From F23-D06 sp963643165 (GTDB lineage Bacteria; Bacteroidota; Bacteroidia; Bacteroidales; WCHB1-69): 64,000 nucleotides of DNA. Location: contig CAVIJD010000002.1 of NCBI GenBank assembly GCA_963643165.1, positions 1-64,000 on the forward strand, given 5' to 3'. Shown here piece after piece: positions 60,139 to 64,000 of the stretch (the first letter of the stretch is position 1; each line of letters starts with the position of its first letter). The position numbers and the translations under genes are program-made. The notes under the pieces were generated by a model, which ran no database searches, was not told the DNA's origin, and worked only from the letters and a program-made list of their open reading frames with translations.

Positions 60139-62256
60139 TTATTCCAGTCCACGGTTCTTGAGCAACGGTTTGATGGAGGGCTCGTGCCCGCGGAATGCCG
60201 TGTAGAGTTTCATGCATTCTTCGGTGTTGCCCTTTTCGAGGATGTTGATGCGGAATGCCGTGGCCGTCTCCTGGTCAAAGATGCCGTGTTCGCGGAAGGC
60301 TTCATAGGCGTCATTGTCGAGCACGGCCGCCCAAGTGTAACTGTAATAGCCGGCACCGTAGCCTCCGGAGAAGATGTGCTGGAAGTAGGGACTCTTGTAC
60401 CTCGATACAATAGATGATATCAGCCCGATTTGCGCCATCTGACGGTTTTCATAGTCCGGGAGGACGATGTCCGTGCTTTTGGTGATGGTGTGATAGTCCA
60501 TGTCAAGCAGCGAGGCGGCCAGCAACTCGGTGTTGATGAAGCCCTGCCCGTAAGTCTTGGAGGCCTGTATTTTCTTGATTAACTCGTCGGGGATGACTTG
60601 CCCGGTGCTGTAATGCTTGGCGTACATCTTGAGCACTTCCGGCTCAAATGCGAAATGCTCCATGAACTGCGAGGGCATCTCTACATAGTCGCGGGGCACG
60701 TTGGTGCCGGAAAGCGAACGGTAGTGGCAGCGCGAAAGCATGCTGTGCAACCCGTGGCCGAACTCGTGGAAGAGGGTCTCCACCTGGTCGATGTTGAGCA
60801 ACGCAGGACGGCCGCCCGCCGGTTTGGTGAAGTTGAAGACTAACGACACGACCGGAATGACGTTCTCCCCGTCGCGCGTGTAGTACTGCTCCCTGAAGTT
60901 GGTCATCCAAGCGCCGCTCCGCTTCGACTCACGCGGGAAGAAGTCCATATATACGATGGCGATGACTTCGTTGCGGTCGATGACTTCGTAGGCCTTTACG
61001 TCTTTGTGATAGACAGGGATGTCTTTGTTTTCGCGGAAAGTGAGCCCGTACAGTTTGTTGCAGACCATGAAGAGTCCTTTTTGTGCGGTGTCAAGGGAGA
61101 AGTAGGGCCTGATGGCCTCTTCGTCCACGTCATATTTGGCTTTCCGTTCTTTTTCGCAGTAGTAACGCCAGTCGCACGGCTCCAGCTGGAACCCGCCTTT
61201 TTCCTTGTCAATCATCTTCTGGTAAGAGGCGGCCTCTTTTTGGGCTTTGGCAAGGGCCGGTTTCCAAACCTGCATGAGCAAGTCATATACGTTTTTGTCA
61301 TTTTTGGCCATGCAGTCGTCCAACACATAGTTGGCGTAGTTGTCGAAGCCGAGGATGTTGGCTTTTTCCAGCCGCAGGTTCACGATCTCGTTGATGATGG
61401 CGGCGTTGTCAAAGTTCCCGCCGAGGCAGCGGTTCGTGTAGGCCGTCCAGATCTCCTTGCGCAGATCGCGGTCTTGGCAGTACATCAGGAATGGCTCTAA
61501 TGTGGGCATGTCCAGCGTGAACACGTAGTTGCCTTTGGTGTCACTGCCTGCGTTCCCGGCCTCAAGGGCGGCGTGAAGCAGCGAGGAGGGAAGCCCCGCC
61601 AGCCGGGTGGTGTCGGCAACGACCAGTTTGTAGTCGTTGGTGGCACTCAATACGTTGTTGCCGAATTTCAGGGTCAGCGTCGAAAGCCGGCTGTTTATTT
61701 CACGGAAACGCTCTTGCTTCTCTTTGGGGATGTTCGCACCGCCCCGCACAAAACTCTTGTATGTCTCTTCAAGCAGGCGCAACTGCTCGCTGTTCAGACT
61801 CTCGGCCTCGCGGTTGTCGTAAACTTGCTTCACTCGTGCAAACAGTTTCTCGTTCAACATGATGTCGTCGCTGTGCTGCGAGAGTACGGGGAATATGGTG
61901 TCCGCTATGGCCTCCATCTCTTCGTCGTTGCAACATTCTGACAGGTTCATGAATACAGAACTGACTTTGTTGAGCAGTTCGTCACTGTATTCCAATGGGA
62001 TGATGGTGTTGGCGAACGTCGGCTTTTCTTTGCTGTTGCAGATGCCGTCAATGGCCTCTTTCTGCTGCCGCATGCCCTCTTCAAATGCCGGCAGATAATG
62101 AATTGTCTTGATCTTTTCAAACGGAGGAACGCCGTAAGGGGTCTCCCATTTTTGCATGAATGGGTTGTCTGAAAGGTCTGTCTTGCTCTTCTTGCTGCAT
62201 GCACCGCTGATCAGACCGGCGGTGACGATGCTCATGATTACGAGTTTGTGCTTCAT
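60139..62256 (-). CDS. M3 family metallopeptidase lipoprotein (dipeptidyl carboxypeptidase-like)
   Basis: 705 residues from ATG 62256. The signal ends LISGAC (lipobox, Cys about 20), so it is membrane-anchored in the envelope. The zinc motif HEFGHGLH starts at His497, with the third ligand region further on (NVPRDYVEMPSQFMEHF). It is a thimet oligopeptidase/Dcp-like peptidase (M3A) that degrades short peptides. The open frame reaches 62292 but lies over the -7 box. Length is normal for the family. Confidence 0.94.
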   Translation of the reverse strand: MKHKLVIMSIVTAGLISGACSKKSKTDLSDNPFMQKWETPYGVPPFEKIKTIHYLPAFEEGMRQQKEAIDGICNSKEKPTFANTIIPLEYSDELLNKVSSVFMNLSECCNDEEMEAIADTIFPVLSQHSDDIMLNEKLFARVKQVYDNREAESLNSEQLRLLEETYKSFVRGGANIPKEKQERFREINSRLSTLTLKFGNNVLSATNDYKLVVADTTRLAGLPSSLLHAALEAGNAGSDTKGNYVFTLDMPTLEPFLMYCQDRDLRKEIWTAYTNRCLGGNFDNAAIINEIVNLRLEKANILGFDNYANYVLDDCMAKNDKNVYDLLMQVWKPALAKAQKEAASYQKMIDKEKGGFQLEPCDWRYYCEKERKAKYDVDEEAIRPYFSLDTAQKGLFMVCNKLYGLTFRENKDIPVYHKDVKAYEVIDRNEVIAIVYMDFFPRESKRSGAWMTNFREQYYTRDGENVIPVVSLVFNFTKPAGGRPALLNIDQVETLFHEFGHGLHSMLSRCHYRSLSGTNVPRDYVEMPSQFMEHFAFEPEVLKMYAKHYSTGQVIPDELIKKIQASKTYGQGFINTELLAASLLDMDYHTITKSTDIVLPDYENRQMAQIGLISSIVSRYKSPYFQHIFSGGYGAGYYSYTWAAVLDNDAYEAFREHGIFDQETATAFRINILEKGNTEECMKLYTAFRGHEPSIKPLLKNRGLE

Positions 62257-62281
62257 AATTGTGTGGATGAAAATTTTGGGG

Positions 62282-62289
62282 CAAAAATA
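62282..62289 (-). promoter_or_regulatory. -7 box of M3 peptidase
   Basis: TATTTTTG on the minus strand, followed by CCCC, 26 bp before ATG 62256. Confidence 0.65.
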
Positions 62290-62446
62290 CAAAAAAGGTT
62301 CGGTCTGTGCTTGGGGGATGAAAGTCAGTCCAATTGTGAAAATCTTGCGAAAAATGACCGTTGCCGTTATATAAGATTTGTGAAAAGAGTGTTGAAAACG
62401 AATTTAAGTGCTTTGTTTTCAATAAGAAAAAAATAATCGATACCTC
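62290..62446. other. Gene-free spacer
   Basis: A+T-rich DNA between two divergent promoters. No supportable gene on either strand. Confidence 0.5.
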
Positions 62447-62478
62447 TTGACAAACGTATGGCTGTGACTGTATCTTTG
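62447..62478 (+). promoter_or_regulatory. Promoter of small secreted protein gene
   Basis: TTG 62447-62449 (in TTGACA) and TATCTTTG 62471-62478, 21 bp apart. The start codon is 231 bp downstream, so the mRNA has a long leader. Confidence 0.75.
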
Positions 62479-62709
62479 TGGTGTTGATTTTATGCAGGGG
62501 CTGGCATCCCCGCCTGAAGTTCACAAAAAGACTCCGGAACAGGGTCAATGACAAAAATAATAACGAATTAATATAAGAAAAATGCCGTATTAGACCAGAA
62601 AACAACTGAAGTGCCGTTGCCCGGCCCTGAAGCGAAGATTGGATTGAACTCCTCCTGCGTAAGTGGAATCAAAAAAATCAATATCAAAAAAATTAAAAAA
62701 ACAAAAACC
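62479..62709 (+). other. Long 5' leader with hairpin and possible mini-ORF
   Basis: About 225 nt of untranslated leader. It contains a small GC hairpin (GGGG-CTGGCAT-CCCC near 62497-62511) and an ORF of 19 codons at 62492-62551 (MQGLASPPEVHKKTPEQGQ). The last 50 nt are A-rich and end at the real start. A regulatory role is possible, but nothing matches a known riboswitch. Confidence 0.35.
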
Positions 62710-63210
62710 ATGAAAAAATTATTATTGTTAGTTAGCATCTGTTTAATCGGTATCAGCGCATCTTTTGCAGAAGACGATCCCGCAATCATTGTCCGTAAGT
62801 ACAACGGTGGATGGTGGGCCTGGCTCAATTTGTACAACAGAGTTGAATATACGCCCTCGACAGATGGCGGTCCTGCAATTCTGGAATGTAGCGGAAAGGG
62901 TTTCAGCTTCTGCCGCGTCCCGTCTGCTTCATTCAATTATGTCCTTGGTTCGACAAACAACGGAACCGTCAATATGACGCCGCAAGTCAACGCCAGACTC
63001 ATAGATGCTGTCAACCAGTTGATTGAACAAAGTGAAAACAGAGGTTCAAAAGGGGTGACTAACGGAACGGCATCCACGAAGATTGCCGTGCAAGGTTCCT
63101 CCAAGAAGGTAGATACTTATGTCGTGAAGGCAAAATGGTCCTATAACCAGTACGGCGAAGGCACCGTGAATATCTATATCGACAAGTTGAACCTTTTGCA
63201 AAGACAATAA
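62710..63210 (+). CDS. Small secreted protein of unknown function
   Basis: 166 residues. Signal peptide at about 1-20 (ends SFAE). The mature protein has NGGWWAWLNLYNRVEY, a central GFSFCRVPSASFNYVLGS and a C-terminal WSYNQYGEGTVNIYIDKLNLL, looking beta-rich with two Cys. No family recognised. An upstream in-frame ATG (62611) is unlikely because it adds 33 residues before a normal signal peptide. A second secreted-protein gene follows 42 bp later. Confidence 0.75.
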   Translation: MKKLLLLVSICLIGISASFAEDDPAIIVRKYNGGWWAWLNLYNRVEYTPSTDGGPAILECSGKGFSFCRVPSASFNYVLGSTNNGTVNMTPQVNARLIDAVNQLIEQSENRGSKGVTNGTASTKIAVQGSSKKVDTYVVKAKWSYNQYGEGTVNIYIDKLNLLQRQ

Positions 63211-63252
63211 TCCGCCTGAATTAGCGAAGGATAATTATAAATCAATATAGAA

Positions 63253-64000
63253 ATGAAAAAGATAGGAATTATTATGCTCTGCCTCACAGGGTTCTTCAGT
63301 GGGGAATCGTGCTTCGGCCAAGAATGGATGGGTTCGCAATTCGCACTCGACACGGTTGTTGAGATGAAAGGCAACTACGACGGGTACAATGTGAACAAAC
63401 TGGTGTGCTGCATCTGCGACGGGGTGTTCTACTTTACCGAAATGCAAGCGTTCCAACATTCCCAGAACGGTCATGTCGCCACGATCCACGCACTCTCCCT
63501 GAAGGACTATGCCCAGTCTGAACTGACCTTTTCGCTGCCACAATCTTTCCCGAAGAAATATGAGGTGGAAAACAGTTTTTGGGTGTATGACTTCAGAATC
63601 TATGAAGACAGGGCTGTAATTTCTGTCCAGGACTATATTCTCCTGTACCGCCGCAACGGAGGTTCTATGTTCCAATTCGACACGATGGTCCACCGCCCCG
63701 TAAGCATGGCCGTGTTCCTGAAAGACAACAAACTGCATTATTTCACGGAAGACCACGACAAAGGCTATCGCTGGAATTGCCTGGACCTCCAGACCGGCAA
63801 GGACAAGGTGCTGACGGAACTGAAATACGAGGCTCCACATATCGTGCAGGCTAATCCTAATCGCTATCTCTTTCACGATGAAAACAATGTTTACTTTTTG
63901 AGTACAAGGTATCCCGTTCTACATAAATATGATCAGGATGGCCGCCGGGTAGAGGACATTACGTTCAGCCTGCCCGGCTGGCATCCTTTTGAAGACGAGT
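63253..64000 (+). CDS. Secreted protein of unknown function, cut by window end
   Basis: The frame is open from ATG 63253 to the end of the window (249 codons read). Signal peptide at about 1-23 (ends CFGQ). The body shows repeated short strands with aromatic residues (GVFYFTEMQAF, VYDFRIYEDRAVISVQDYILLYRR, KLHYFTEDHDKGYRWNCLDLQTGK, NNVYFLSTRYPVLHKYDQDG), resembling a beta-propeller of the 6-bladed type seen in Bacteroidota. The end is outside the window. Probably in one unit with the preceding secreted protein. Confidence 0.75.
   Translation, partial: MKKIGIIMLCLTGFFSGESCFGQEWMGSQFALDTVVEMKGNYDGYNVNKLVCCICDGVFYFTEMQAFQHSQNGHVATIHALSLKDYAQSELTFSLPQSFPKKYEVENSFWVYDFRIYEDRAVISVQDYILLYRRNGGSMFQFDTMVHRPVSMAVFLKDNKLHYFTEDHDKGYRWNCLDLQTGKDKVLTELKYEAPHIVQANPNRYLFHDENNVYFLSTRYPVLHKYDQDGRRVEDITFSLPGWHPFEDE

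Noticed and set aside
1..64000. CRISPR arrays, defence systems, prophage, biosynthetic clusters
   Set aside because: No regularly spaced repeats, no nuclease/helicase defence cassettes, no phage genes and no integrase were seen on either strand.

Overview
The window is chromosomal DNA from a member of the Bacteroidota, most likely the order Bacteroidales. The evidence is direct. About twenty promoters carry the Bacteroidota -7 box TAnnTTTG, often with a TTG about 20 bp upstream. Three secreted proteins end in type IX secretion (T9SS) sorting domains, and a PorD-like (DUF4835) gene is present. Shine-Dalgarno sequences are mostly absent, RNA polymerase omega is of the Bacteroidota type, and a DUF4295 gene follows rpmG. 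Almost all of the window is ordinary core genome. No CRISPR array, rRNA operon, prophage or intact insertion sequence was seen. I did not find a convincing new multigene system; the strongest unusual signal is a probable +1 translational frameshift in dnaX.

Layout, left half. A decayed ISAs1-type transposase fragment and two hairpins lie at the left edge (1-500). Next come an esterase, an adenylate-forming ligase, a PlsC-like acyltransferase and obg (571-5027), then rpmG, DUF4295, ftsY, ispH, a DUF975 membrane protein, purH, ung and a class A PBP (5165-12873). A minus-strand block follows (12900-23172): a T9SS beta-helix protein, nhaD, a beta-barrel protein, ppdK, and an operon of small lipoprotein, M23/LysM peptidase and FG-GAP T9SS protein. 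A plus-strand envelope block (23451-30431) holds a DHH phosphoesterase, two FKBP prolyl isomerases, an esterase lipoprotein, an L,D-transpeptidase and a LolA-like protein.

Layout, right half. tRNA-Val(CAC), tRNA-Pro(CGG), dapD, two tandem beta-barrel paralogues, an RsmI-like methylase and tRNA-Leu(TAA) fill 30517-34195. An outer-membrane TonB-type receptor, a PpiD-like chaperone and dnaX run on the minus strand (34337-41139). The cluster bamD-rpoZ-coaBC-porD-recN, a beta-barrel gene, xseB, an O-methyltransferase, trmD and an O-antigen-ligase-like gene run on the plus strand (41270-49897). A small lipoprotein with a damaged start, a gingipain-like C25 protease with T9SS signal, surE and a small membrane protein follow. 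The minus strand then carries a glycosyltransferase, ftsE, gyrB, a PLP trans-sulfuration enzyme and an M3 peptidase lipoprotein (54996-62256). The window closes with two small secreted proteins of unknown function, the last cut by the window end.

How the genes fit together: much of the window concerns building and maintaining the envelope. This includes peptidoglycan synthesis and remodelling (PBP1A, L,D-transpeptidase, M23 peptidase, dapD), outer-membrane protein and lipoprotein handling (BamD-like, PpiD-like, FKBP pair, LolA-like) and T9SS cargo. The rest is replication, repair and translation housekeeping (gyrB, dnaX, recN, xseB, ung, obg, ftsY, trmD). Start sites were chosen by reading promoters: in several genes the longest open frame includes the -7 box, so the real start must lie further in.
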